Shown piece after piece: positions 43,756 to 52,637 of a stretch of 64,000 bases of DNA (the first letter of the stretch is position 1; each line of letters opens with the position of its first letter). Source of the stretch: an uncultured Pelagibacteraceae bacterium (GTDB taxonomy: Bacteria > Pseudomonadota > Alphaproteobacteria > Pelagibacterales > Pelagibacteraceae); contig CACESO010000001.1 in NCBI GenBank assembly GCA_902562205.1, forward strand, positions 1 through 64,000, given 5' to 3'. Position numbers and translations under genes: made by a program. Under the pieces are notes generated by a model. The model had not been told where the DNA came from. It did no database searches and was given only the letters and a program-made list of their open reading frames with translations.

Positions 43756-44049
43756 TTATTTTCCTGTTGATATTCCTATTATGTCAGATTCTTTCATAAT
43801 GCTGTATTCTTTCCCACCAATTTTAACTTCGGTACCTGACCATTTGCCGAATAATACTTTGTCTCCAACTTTGACATCCATTGGAATGATTTTTCCATCT
43901 TCAGTTTTAGCTCCACTACCAACTGCAACAACTTTTCCTTCTTGAGGTTTTTCTTGAGCTGTATCTGGTATTATAATTCCACCTGCAGTTTTTTCACTGC
44001 TATCCAAAACTTCTATTAAAACTCTGTCATGTAACGGTTTAAACTTCAT
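43756..44049 (-). CDS. groS: Co-chaperonin GroES
   Basis: A GroES of 97 aa from the ATG at 44049 ([14 protein letters not shown]). The track ORF starts nine codons earlier, but AAAGGAG sits 7 bases before the inner ATG and all GroES proteins start there. [20 protein letters not shown] is the mobile loop that contacts GroEL. It is the first gene of the groESL operon. Confidence 0.97.
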   Translation of the reverse strand: MKFKPLHDRVLIEVLDSSEKTAGGIIIPDTAQEKPQEGKVVAVGSGAKTEDGKIIPMDVKVGDKVLFGKWSGTEVKIGGKEYSIMKESDIIGISTGK

Positions 44050-44074
44050 AAAAACTCCTTTAAATATGGAATTC

Positions 44075-44103
44075 ATATAAAGACCAAAAGATAATTTTTC
44101 AAG
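44075..44103 (-). promoter_or_regulatory. Heat-shock (RpoH-type) promoter for groESL
   Basis: On the minus strand, CTTGAAA (44103-44097) is followed by 14 bp and CTTTATAT (44082-44075). This matches the sigma-32 layout also seen before hsp20. The leader to the groES ATG would be about 20 bases. No CIRCE-type inverted repeat was seen, so control by RpoH rather than HrcA is the simpler reading. Confidence 0.55.
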
Positions 44104-44172
44104 ACAAAGGATAAAATATATATTTTAAAAAAAACCAAGAAATATGCATCTTTTTGAGTTATATCATTAAAA

Positions 44173-44988
44173 ATGACTTCAAATTTAGATGAAAATGGAC
44201 TTAGATCAATCGTTGAGGAATACGACGTGTTCTTTATAGATATCTGGGGAGTGTTACATAACGGGCTTAATCTATTTGAAAATTCAGTTGAGGTTCTTGA
44301 AAAGCTAGAAAAAAATAAAAAACAATATGTATTGCTTACAAATGCACCAAGACCAAATCTTACTGTAATTGAATATTTAAAAAAGATGGGTTTAGATGAA
44401 AAAAAAGCTCAACAAGTTTATACGTCTGGTCAAGCTGCTTTAGATCAACTCAAAAAAATGAACTTTAAAAGTTTTTTTCATATAGGGCCACCAAGAGATT
44501 TTGATTTATTCAAAACGTTTGAGAGTCAAAAATCTGAAAAAATAGACAGCAGTGATTTTTTATTGTGTTCAGGACTATTTGATGATCATAAAACAGATTT
44601 AAAATTTTATGAAAAATTACTTTTAGATCATACAAAAAAAAAAATGATTTGCACCAATCCAGATCTTGTTGTTGATCGGGGCAATGTCAGAGAATTTTGT
44701 GCGGGCACCATAGCAAAAATTTTTGAAAAGTTAGGAGGCGATGTAAAGTATTTCGGCAAACCTTATCCAGAAGTTTATGAAAAAGCATTTAAAAATTTAA
44801 GAGGAAAAAAAGTGATTTGCATAGGTGATAATCTTAATACAGATATTAAAGGTGCAAATTTACAAAATTTTGACTCTCTTCTAATAAATAATGGAATTCA
44901 CAAAAATGAAATAAGCAATGGTATTAAAGAATTAACAAAAAAATACAATGTTAATATAAACTACACTCAAACAGAGCTTAAATGGTAA
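44173..44988 (+). CDS. HAD-superfamily subclass IIA hydrolase (TIGR01459-type)
   Basis: A 271-aa phosphatase-like protein. Motif I is FIDIWGVLHNG, followed by YVLLTNAPRP (motif II), FGKPYPEVYEKAF (with the motif III Lys) and VICIGDNLNTDIKGAN (motif IV). The D-x-W-G-V-L-H-N-G form is that of the alphaproteobacterial group usually found beside ribF. It may be a riboflavin-pathway or nucleotide phosphatase; the substrate is unknown. It overlaps ribF by 7 bp. Confidence 0.85.
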   Translation: MTSNLDENGLRSIVEEYDVFFIDIWGVLHNGLNLFENSVEVLEKLEKNKKQYVLLTNAPRPNLTVIEYLKKMGLDEKKAQQVYTSGQAALDQLKKMNFKSFFHIGPPRDFDLFKTFESQKSEKIDSSDFLLCSGLFDDHKTDLKFYEKLLLDHTKKKMICTNPDLVVDRGNVREFCAGTIAKIFEKLGGDVKYFGKPYPEVYEKAFKNLRGKKVICIGDNLNTDIKGANLQNFDSLLINNGIHKNEISNGIKELTKKYNVNINYTQTELKW

Positions 44989-45917
44989 ATAACTTTAGAA
45001 TTTATAAAAACTTTAATTTGTCCAAAAAGGACAAAGGAGCAATAATTTTGATTGGAAACTTTGATGGTCTTCATAGAGGTCATCAAAAACTTTTTAATAA
45101 AGCAAAAAGTTTCAAAAAAAAATTCAAGTTAAAAATAGGAGTAATTACTTTCGACCCAATACCAAAAATGTTTTTTAAAAAGCTTAATAATTATAGGCTT
45201 TCAAATTTTGATCAAAAAATTCAACTTTTAAAAAAAAATTATGTAGATTTTATTGTAAATCAAAAATTCAATATAAGATTTTCAAAAATTAGTTGTTACG
45301 ATTTTATAAAAAAAGTTTTATTTAATAAGATTAAGCCAAAATATATTTTTGTTTCAGACAATTTTAGATTTGGATACAAAAGAGCTGGAGACATAAAACT
45401 CCTTAAGTCATTAGAGAAAGATTATGATTATAAAATAATTAATCCATCACCTCTTAAGAGTAAGAAGTTTATAATCTCATCAACCTTGATAAGAAAAAAT
45501 CTTGAAATGGGAAACTTGAAAAAAGTAAAAAAATTTTTGGGTAGGAATTGGTGTATAGAGGGCAAAGTTGAGAAGGGGAGACAACTTGGTAAAAAAATTG
45601 GATTCCCAACATGTAACATTGATATAAAGAATTATAAAATCCCAAAAATTGGTGTTTATGCGGTAAAAGTATCTTCTAAAAATAGGAGAAAATTAAAAGG
45701 TATTGCAAATATTGGATACAGACCAACATTTAATCAAAAAAAATTAGTTTTAGAAGTAAATATATTTAATTTTTCTGGAAATCTTTATAATAAAAATTTA
45801 TCAATAGAATTTATAGAATTTATAAGAGGTGAGAAAAAATTTAATGGAATACTTAACTTGAAAAAACAAATTAAAATAGATTGTAAAAAAGCAAAGGCAA
45901 TATTATCAAATGAGTAA
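44982..45917 (+). CDS. ribF: Bifunctional riboflavin kinase / FAD synthetase
   Basis: A 311-aa enzyme. The N-terminal FMN adenylyltransferase has IGNFDGLHRGHQKLF and ISSTLIRKNL. The C-terminal riboflavin kinase has GRQLGKKIGFPTCNI and IANIGYRPTF. It makes FMN and FAD. Both domains are complete. It overlaps the neighbouring genes on both sides (7 bp and 8 bp). Confidence 0.95.
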   Translation: MVNNFRIYKNFNLSKKDKGAIILIGNFDGLHRGHQKLFNKAKSFKKKFKLKIGVITFDPIPKMFFKKLNNYRLSNFDQKIQLLKKNYVDFIVNQKFNIRFSKISCYDFIKKVLFNKIKPKYIFVSDNFRFGYKRAGDIKLLKSLEKDYDYKIINPSPLKSKKFIISSTLIRKNLEMGNLKKVKKFLGRNWCIEGKVEKGRQLGKKIGFPTCNIDIKNYKIPKIGVYAVKVSSKNRRKLKGIANIGYRPTFNQKKLVLEVNIFNFSGNLYNKNLSIEFIEFIRGEKKFNGILNLKKQIKIDCKKAKAILSNE

Positions 45918-48651
45918 AAGTTCAGTAAATCTTCCGAAAACATCATTTTCAATGAGAGCGAATCTTCCCTTAAAGGAACCTGATCTAATTGATTATTGGA
46001 ACAAAATATCGCTCTATGAGAAGCTTAGAGCAAATAGCAAGGGAAATGAAAAATTTGTTTTACATGATGGCCCACCTTATGCAAATGGAAATATACACAT
46101 GGGGACTGCTTTAAATAAAATTTTGAAAGATATCGTTACAAAGTTTCATCAAATGAAAGGAAAAGACTCTGTGTATGTTCCAGGATGGGATTGTCACGGT
46201 TTACCAATTGAATGGAAAATTGAAGAACAATATAAAAAAAATAAAAAAAATAAAAATGATATTCCAATCGTTGAATTTAGAAAAGAATGTAGAGATTTTG
46301 CAAATAAATGGATTGATGTTCATAAAAAACAATTCCAAAGATTAGGCGTCATTGGAGATTGGAAAGATTATTATTCGACTATGAGTTTCAAAGCTGAAGC
46401 TCAAATAGTTAGGGAATTAGCGAAGTTCCTGAAAGAGGGGAGCCTGTACAAAGGTTATAAACCTGTTTTATGGTCTACTGTTGAAAAAACTGCTTTAGCA
46501 GATGCCGAAGTAGAATATATGGATCATATTTCTGATACTATTTACACTTCATTTCCAATTAAGAAAACCACAAACAAAAGTCTTCAGGGTTGTGAAATTA
46601 TCATTTGGACCACAACTCCATGGACTATACCAGCCAACAAGGCTCTAGCTTATAATAAAGATATTAGCTACCAAATAATTAATATTAGAGATGATGGTGA
46701 TTTCAAAAATAAAAAAATTGTTATCGCTCATGATTTATTAGAGACAGTTTTGAAGGAATGTGAGATTAAAAAATTTGAGAAACTTGACAAGTTATTAGGT
46801 AAAGAATTTAAAGGTACAATTTGCAGCCACCCTATGGAAAAAGAAGGTTACACTTACGATATTCCAATGTTAGAGGCGAATTTTGTTACAACAGAACAAG
46901 GTTCTGGAATAGTTCATTGTGCCCCAAGTCATGGACCTGATGATTTTAACTTATGTATTAATAACGGAATTCAAGCAGTTGAAACAGTAGATGATGACGG
47001 AAAATATACTAAGAATATTTTGAATTTCGAAGGAACACATGTTTTCAAAGCTAACCCAATCGTAATTGAAAGTTTAAAAAAAAATAAAAAGTTACTTTAT
47101 AATGGAAAATTTAACCATACCTACCCCCACTCTTGGAGATCAAAGGCGCCGTTAATTCACAGAGCAACTCCTCAGTGGTTTATATCTATGGAAAGCCACG
47201 GACTAAGAAAAAAAGCATTAGTTGCAATTGATAAAACTGAATTTTATCCTTACAAGGGCAAGGATAGACTTAAATCGATGATAGAAACCAGACCAGATTG
47301 GTGTGTTTCTAGACAGAGAGTTTGGGGAGTTCCACTGCCTATATTTATTTCAAAAAAAAATGAGAAAGTTTTAGTTGATGATGAAGTCTTTAATAACATT
47401 GCCAATATTTTTGAGAAAGAAGGTTCAGATTGTTGGTTTGAAGATAACAAACAAAAGTTTCTTGGAAAGAAATATAATGAAAATGATTTTTACCAGACCA
47501 CCGATATAGTAGAGGTTTGGTTTGATAGTGGTTCTACCCATTCTTTTGTTTTAGAACAAAGAGATGATTTAAAATGGCCAGCGTCTCTTTATCTTGAAGG
47601 GTCTGACCAGCATAGAGGTTGGTTTCATTCATCTCTTTTAGAGTCTTGTGGCACAAGAGGTGAGGCACCTTTTGAAGCTATTCTGTCACATGGTTTTGTT
47701 GTAGATGGCAAAGGTTTAAAAATGTCAAAATCCTTAGGTAACGTCATTTCGCCAGAGGAAATATTAAAAAAATACGGTGCTGATATTCTTAGAATCTGGG
47801 TTGCTGCATCAAATTATGCTGAAGATTTGAGGATAGATCATAAAATTTTAGAGCAACATGCAGATGCTTACAGAAAACTAAGAAATACATTTAGATATTT
47901 ATTAGGCAATTTGAATGATGAATTAAGTGAAATCGATTTAGTTAAAATTAAAGTTGATACGTTACCAGAACTTGAGCAACTAATGCTTCACAAATTATAT
48001 AATTTGAATGAAAGCTTTATGAAACATTTTAATTCTTATAATATTCATCTAATTTATAAAGAACTATTAAATTTTTGCACTGTGGATCTTTCATCTTTTT
48101 ATTTTGATATTAGAAAAGATACTTTGTATTGTGATGAGAAAAATTCAAAAAAAAGGAAAGACTGTCAGTTACTACTTAATGTGATTTTAGATAGTTTATT
48201 AAAATGGTTCGCACCTATATTATCTTTTACTACAGAAGAAATATTTAAATTGGTAAATAAAAATAATAGTGAAAAAAGTATTCATCTAAAAAAATTCAAT
48301 TTATTTCCAAAGGCTTGGAATAATATTGATCTAGAACAAAATTGGAAAAAAATAGTTGATATAAGAAATGAAGCTAACTCAAGTATTGAAACTATGAGGG
48401 CTGAAAAAATTATTGGATCTAGCTTAGAAGCAAATATAGAAATAGAGTTGGATGAGGATAATTATAATTTAGGAAAAAACTATGATTTTTCAGAAATATG
48501 TATCACTTCATCAGCAAAAATAATTAATACAAAAAAAAAGGAAAACTTAATTAGAGTAAAGACTATCAAAGCAGAGGGGCAAAAATGCCCCGTTTGTTGG
48601 AAAATAAATAAAAATGGATGTGAAAGACATTCATGCTCTAATAAAAGTTAA
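45910..48651 (+). CDS. ileS: Isoleucine-tRNA ligase
   Basis: A 913-aa class I synthetase. HIGH-type GNIHMG is near 60, the CP1 editing domain has IWTTTPWTIPANKAL, EGSDQHRGWFHSSLL follows and KMSKS is present (LKMSKSLGN). The C-terminus ends in a zinc-ribbon-like GQKCPVCWKINKNGCERHSC. It is slightly shorter than the usual 930-960 aa. The gene overlaps lspA by 38 bp if lspA starts at its ATG. Confidence 0.97.
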   Translation: MSKSSVNLPKTSFSMRANLPLKEPDLIDYWNKISLYEKLRANSKGNEKFVLHDGPPYANGNIHMGTALNKILKDIVTKFHQMKGKDSVYVPGWDCHGLPIEWKIEEQYKKNKKNKNDIPIVEFRKECRDFANKWIDVHKKQFQRLGVIGDWKDYYSTMSFKAEAQIVRELAKFLKEGSLYKGYKPVLWSTVEKTALADAEVEYMDHISDTIYTSFPIKKTTNKSLQGCEIIIWTTTPWTIPANKALAYNKDISYQIINIRDDGDFKNKKIVIAHDLLETVLKECEIKKFEKLDKLLGKEFKGTICSHPMEKEGYTYDIPMLEANFVTTEQGSGIVHCAPSHGPDDFNLCINNGIQAVETVDDDGKYTKNILNFEGTHVFKANPIVIESLKKNKKLLYNGKFNHTYPHSWRSKAPLIHRATPQWFISMESHGLRKKALVAIDKTEFYPYKGKDRLKSMIETRPDWCVSRQRVWGVPLPIFISKKNEKVLVDDEVFNNIANIFEKEGSDCWFEDNKQKFLGKKYNENDFYQTTDIVEVWFDSGSTHSFVLEQRDDLKWPASLYLEGSDQHRGWFHSSLLESCGTRGEAPFEAILSHGFVVDGKGLKMSKSLGNVISPEEILKKYGADILRIWVAASNYAEDLRIDHKILEQHADAYRKLRNTFRYLLGNLNDELSEIDLVKIKVDTLPELEQLMLHKLYNLNESFMKHFNSYNIHLIYKELLNFCTVDLSSFYFDIRKDTLYCDEKNSKKRKDCQLLLNVILDSLLKWFAPILSFTTEEIFKLVNKNNSEKSIHLKKFNLFPKAWNNIDLEQNWKKIVDIRNEANSSIETMRAEKIIGSSLEANIEIELDEDNYNLGKNYDFSEICITSSAKIINTKKKENLIRVKTIKAEGQKCPVCWKINKNGCERHSCSNKS

Positions 48652-49129
48652 AGTGTATAAATTTTTACTAAACTTAATATTTGTTCTTGTTCTTTTTTGT
48701 ATAGATAGATTTTCTAAAATTTATATTATTGAACTTTATGAAAAAACTGGTGTTACAGAGATATATTTAACTTCATTTCTAAACTCATACTTAGTTTGGA
48801 ACACAGGAATAGCTTTTGGATTATTTTCACTTTCTGACGAATTAACTTACGATTTATTCACTGCACTAATAGCACTAATAAATTTAATTATCATTTATTT
48901 AGCGGTTGTAACCAAAGATTTCAGAAAATATTTCTTTTTGTTAATTTTAGGTGGCTCTTTTGGAAATCTTTTTGATAGGCTCTTTTATGGATCTGTGCCA
49001 GACTTTATTGATTTCCACATAGGCAATTTTCACTGGTTTATATTTAATATAGCTGATATCTTTATTACTATGGGTGTTACTTGCCTTATTTTAGCTGAAG
49101 TATTATATAAAAAAGAAACAAATGAATAA
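48614..49129 (+). CDS. lspA: Lipoprotein signal peptidase (signal peptidase II)
   Basis: A 171-aa, four-segment membrane protease. FLNSYLVWNTGIAFGLF, GGSFGNLFDRLFYGSVPDFIDFH (first catalytic Asp) and FNIADIFITMGV (second catalytic Asp) are the family motifs. It cleaves the signal peptides of lipidated prolipoproteins. The ATG start lies inside ileS; a GTG at 48653, just after the ileS stop, would give a protein 13 aa shorter and is also possible. It overlaps the next gene by 8 bp. Confidence 0.95.
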   Translation: MDVKDIHALIKVKVYKFLLNLIFVLVLFCIDRFSKIYIIELYEKTGVTEIYLTSFLNSYLVWNTGIAFGLFSLSDELTYDLFTALIALINLIIIYLAVVTKDFRKYFFLLILGGSFGNLFDRLFYGSVPDFIDFHIGNFHWFIFNIADIFITMGVTCLILAEVLYKKETNE

Positions 49130-49430
49130 AAATTATTTTTTTTTAATCATGTTGCTTTTTCTAAGTTCATGCCAAAATGTTAAAGATGCCTTATCCGGCA
49201 AGAAATATGAAGATAGTGATGAGTTCCTTGTTATCAAAAAAAATCCATTAGTTTTACCACCAAATTTTAATGACCTACCAACACCAAAAGACGTAGCTGA
49301 TACAACCCAAATCGAAAATATAGAAAATGAAATTGAAGATCTTATAAGCTCAATCAAAGATAGTGATGAGGTCTCAGAATCATCCTCTAATGATACAGAA
49401 AGTTTTGTTTTGGAAAAAATTAAAGATTAA
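49122..49430 (+). CDS. Small lipoprotein, DUF3035 family
   Basis: A 102-aa protein with a signal peptide and lipobox LSSC (about residues 14-17). The mature start has DEFLVIKKNPLVLPPNFNDLPTPK, the DUF3035 signature; in alphaproteobacteria such proteins are linked to the outer-membrane BAM complex (BamF). The acidic C-terminal tail is low-complexity (Glu/Asp/Ser). It lies beside lspA, which would process it. Its stop shares an A with the pgi ATG. Confidence 0.8.
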   Translation: MNKNYFFLIMLLFLSSCQNVKDALSGKKYEDSDEFLVIKKNPLVLPPNFNDLPTPKDVADTTQIENIENEIEDLISSIKDSDEVSESSSNDTESFVLEKIKD

Positions 49431-50590
49431 TGTTTTCTAAAAAAATAAAGATTACTTGTTTTAATTTTAAAAAAAAAAATAACCAAAAAATAAAAAAGCT
49501 TTTTTTTGAAATTTTAAAAAAAAAAAAATCAAGCTATAGAGTAATTGATTCTTTTTCGAATAACTATCAGTATTCTTATAATAAAAAAGATATTGCCAGA
49601 TTTAAAAAGTATAAAACATTAAGTGTTTTTGGATTAGGTGGCTCATCTTTATGCATAAAAGCCATTTATAATTTCTTAAGATTGAAGATTAAGAAAAAAG
49701 TATATTTTTATGATAGCCTAAATATAGCAGTTCCAAAAATAGATAAAAATAAAAATTTAGATATCGTGATTTCAAAATCAGGTTCAACTCTTGAGACAAT
49801 TGTAAATCAGAATATTTTCTCTAAGAGCAAAAAGTTGTTTATAACAGAAAATAAAAAAAGTTACTTGTACGATTTAGCTAAAAAATTGAAATCAGAAATT
49901 GTTGAGCATCGAAATTTTGTTGGGGGAAGATATTCAGCTTTATCTGAGGTCGGTATGTTGCCAGCAGAACTTTTAGGTTTAAAAAGTTTAAAATTTAAAA
50001 AGTTCGACAATCTTATAAAAAATAAAGAATTTATGAACACTTTGATAAACAATGTCGATATGATGCATAAATTTCATTCTTTAGGAAAAACTAATTCTGT
50101 AATACTTAATTTTGATAGGAGCTTAACTAGTTTACTCGAGTGGTATCAACAATTATTATCAGAGAGTTTAGGTAAAAAAGGGAAAGGTTTTTTTCCAATT
50201 ATTTCGAATTTACCTAAGGATAATCACAGCTTAATGCAGCTATACTTAGATGGAAACAAAAATAATTTTTATACAATCTTTGATATTGTCGATCACAATA
50301 CTCCAAAAATTAAGAATCAAAATTTAGTAAAGGGTTATAACTTTTTAAAAAATAAAAGTATAAAATCAGTAATGATTGCGCAGAAGAAAGCAGTTAAAAA
50401 AGTGTTTCAAAAACAAGGCCTGAAATTTAGAAATTTTGAAATATTTAATAAAGATGAAGAAAGTTTGGGGATAATTTTCACGTATTTTATGCTTGAAACA
50501 ATTTTATTAGGAAAATTAATGAAATTAAATCCATTCGATCAGCCAGCAGTCGAGTCGATAAAAAAAGAGACAAAAAAAGCACTTAGTTAG
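49430..50590 (+). CDS. pgi: Glucose-6-phosphate isomerase, short form
   Basis: A 386-aa SIS-fold isomerase. FGLGGSSLCIKAIYN, ISKSGSTLETIVN, FVGGRYSALSEVGMLPAELL, SESLGKKGKGFFPIIS and DNHSLMQLYLDG line up in order with Pgi motifs, including the catalytic His. It is much shorter than the usual 450-550 aa because the N-terminal region is trimmed. It links the hexose and gluconeogenic pathways. It starts at the TAATG junction with the lipoprotein gene and overlaps rsmD by 8 bp. Confidence 0.9.
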   Translation: MFSKKIKITCFNFKKKNNQKIKKLFFEILKKKKSSYRVIDSFSNNYQYSYNKKDIARFKKYKTLSVFGLGGSSLCIKAIYNFLRLKIKKKVYFYDSLNIAVPKIDKNKNLDIVISKSGSTLETIVNQNIFSKSKKLFITENKKSYLYDLAKKLKSEIVEHRNFVGGRYSALSEVGMLPAELLGLKSLKFKKFDNLIKNKEFMNTLINNVDMMHKFHSLGKTNSVILNFDRSLTSLLEWYQQLLSESLGKKGKGFFPIISNLPKDNHSLMQLYLDGNKNNFYTIFDIVDHNTPKIKNQNLVKGYNFLKNKSIKSVMIAQKKAVKKVFQKQGLKFRNFEIFNKDEESLGIIFTYFMLETILLGKLMKLNPFDQPAVESIKKETKKALS

Positions 50591-51152
50591 ATTTTCTCCC
50601 AAAAACGAAAGTTGATAAACCATAATTCTTTGTATCAATTATTTTAAACTTTTTTGGATAAGTATCTAAATCACCTTTTTTTCTATGAATAATGATTATT
50701 CCATTTTTTTCCAAAATATTCATTTCAATAATATTTTTTATTAATAATTCTATTTTTTTTTCTTTATAAGGTGGATCACAAAAAATTATCTGAAATTTTT
50801 GATCATCTTTAAATATACTATTATTTATTGTAAATGCATCAATATCTATTACTTTTGATTTATTTTCATATTTAAGATTTGAAATATTAATTTTTAAAAT
50901 TTCCAAAACTGGGGGATAATTTTCAAGAAAAAAAACAAATTTTGAACCTCTAGAGATACACTCTAGTCCAAACGAGCCAATTCCAGAAAATAAATCCAAA
51001 ACTTTGCTATCTTTGATATGAAAATTAATATAATTGGCGTGAGTCAAAATATTGAAAATTGATTCTTTGGCCATATCTTTTAAAGGCCTCGTCGTTTTAT
51101 CATTAGGCATAATTAGTTTTTTACCTTTATTTAAGCCTGAAATTATTCTCAT
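50583..51152 (-). CDS. rsmD: 16S rRNA (guanine966-N2)-methyltransferase RsmD
   Basis: A 189-aa methyltransferase. It starts MRIISGLNKGKKLIMP and has RPLKDMAKESIFNIL, VLDLFSGIGSFGLECISRG (the SAM site) and the catalytic FCDPPY motif. It methylates 16S rRNA during small-subunit assembly. It lies 2 bp after purD on the minus strand. Confidence 0.93.
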   Translation of the reverse strand: MRIISGLNKGKKLIMPNDKTTRPLKDMAKESIFNILTHANYINFHIKDSKVLDLFSGIGSFGLECISRGSKFVFFLENYPPVLEILKINISNLKYENKSKVIDIDAFTINNSIFKDDQKFQIIFCDPPYKEKKIELLIKNIIEMNILEKNGIIIIHRKKGDLDTYPKKFKIIDTKNYGLSTFVFGRKSN

Positions 51153-51154
51153 TA

Positions 51155-52414
51155 TTAAATTACCTTATGACCAATATCTCTTCTAAAGTAACCGTTCTCC
51201 CAATTTAATTTTTTAATCAAATTAATTGTCTCATCCCTAGATTTTGAAAAATTATCTGAGGTTGAAACAAAGTTTAGTACTCTTCCACCATTAGAAACTA
51301 TACCAGTTTTTGTTTTTAATGTACCTGCATGAAAAATATTTTGGTTTTCAAGTAGACTTATTTGGTCTAAATCTTTTATTTTAATATTATTCTCAAATTT
51401 TTCTGGATAACCTTTTGAACACAAAACAACGCAAATACTTTTTAATTTAGAAAAATTGATATTTATTTGATTTAATGTACCATCACAACATGAAATTAAC
51501 ACATCAAATAAATCGGTATTAAGAGTTGGCAAGATTGTTTGACACTCTGGGTCTCCCATTCTTACGTTAAATTCTATTAAAAAGGGATCATTATTTTTAA
51601 TCATTAGACCCACATATAGAAAACCTTTATAGACTCCTCTTCTCTCATTTATTGCATTTAAAGTAGGCTCGATTATTTTTGTTTGAATCTTAAATTCCAA
51701 GTCCTTAGTGAGAAGTCTTGATGGGGAGTAACAACCCATACCTCCTGTATTTTTACCTTTATCACCTTCGCCAACTCTTTTGTGGTCTTGAGCTGAACCG
51801 AAAAATTTAAAATTTTTTCCATCAGTTACTATAAAATAACTCATTTCTTCACCATCTAAAAATTCTTCAACTAAAATCTGATCGGCGCGTCCAAATTTTC
51901 CATTAAAAATTTCCTCGGAGGCTATTTTTGCGTCATCAAAATTTCTACAGATATAAACTCCTTTTCCTGAAGCTAAACCATCAGCCTTAATAACAAGAGG
52001 AAAATTACTATATTTAAGATAACTTATTGTTTCTTTTAAACTTTCACAAATTTTGAATTTTGATGTGGGAATGTTATTTTTTTGACAAATTTTCTTAGTA
52101 AAAATTTTTGAACCCTCAAGTTTTGAAGATATTTTATCTGGACCAAAAACTTTAATTGATTTTCCTTTGAAATAATCAACAATTCCATTTACTAAAGGTT
52201 TTTCTGGCCCAACAACTAATAGTTTTATCTCTTTCTCTATGCAATTTTTTTCTAGCTCTGAAAAATTATCAGGATTCAAATCTACATTCTGTGCAATTGA
52301 ACTAGTGCCCGCATTACCAGGAAAACAAAAAATTTTGGAAACTTTTTTTGATTTACTCAGCATATAGCAAATAGCATGCTCTCTACCACCACTTCCAATA
52401 ATTCCTACATTCAT
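51155..52414 (-). CDS. purD: Phosphoribosylamine-glycine ligase
   Basis: A 419-aa ATP-grasp enzyme, second step of purine synthesis. IGSGGREHAICYML opens it; LVVGPEKPLVNGIVDYF, FPLVIKADGLASGKGVYI (ATP lid) and FLIEFNVRMGDPECQTILP (metal ligands) follow. The length is the normal bacterial length. It is transcribed leftward with rsmD and diverges from the DUF2093 gene. Confidence 0.96.
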   Translation of the reverse strand: MNVGIIGSGGREHAICYMLSKSKKVSKIFCFPGNAGTSSIAQNVDLNPDNFSELEKNCIEKEIKLLVVGPEKPLVNGIVDYFKGKSIKVFGPDKISSKLEGSKIFTKKICQKNNIPTSKFKICESLKETISYLKYSNFPLVIKADGLASGKGVYICRNFDDAKIASEEIFNGKFGRADQILVEEFLDGEEMSYFIVTDGKNFKFFGSAQDHKRVGEGDKGKNTGGMGCYSPSRLLTKDLEFKIQTKIIEPTLNAINERRGVYKGFLYVGLMIKNNDPFLIEFNVRMGDPECQTILPTLNTDLFDVLISCCDGTLNQININFSKLKSICVVLCSKGYPEKFENNIKIKDLDQISLLENQNIFHAGTLKTKTGIVSNGGRVLNFVSTSDNFSKSRDETINLIKKLNWENGYFRRDIGHKVI

Positions 52415-52439
52415 CTATAATAATCTTATAACTTAAAAA

Positions 52440-52637
52440 ATGAAAAATAAATTAGCTAAATTAAAATACTTACCAAATAAATTTGAAATAATTCAACCAG
52501 GAGATCATGTTATTTGCGCGGTATCTAAGCAGAAAATATATCTTCAAAATCTCAATTATTGGAATGTTGAACTTCAAGAAGCATATTTCTCTTATAAAGA
52601 GGCCCAACTAAAAAGAGAAGAGAAAAAAAATGACTAA
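52440..52637 (+). CDS. DUF2093 family small protein
   Basis: A 65-aa protein. AKLKYLPNKFEIIQPGDHVICAVSKQKIYLQNLNYWNVELQEAY matches the DUF2093 pattern seen only in alphaproteobacteria (pGdhV.CAV, L.YW.V..QEAY). The function is unknown. It lies divergent from purD and its stop abuts the convergent lpxL gene. Confidence 0.85.
   Translation: MKNKLAKLKYLPNKFEIIQPGDHVICAVSKQKIYLQNLNYWNVELQEAYFSYKEAQLKREEKKND

Noticed and set aside
44050-44076. N-terminal extension of GroES by nine codons
   Set aside because: AAAGGAG lies just before the inner ATG, where all GroES proteins begin, and the outer ATG falls in the promoter region.
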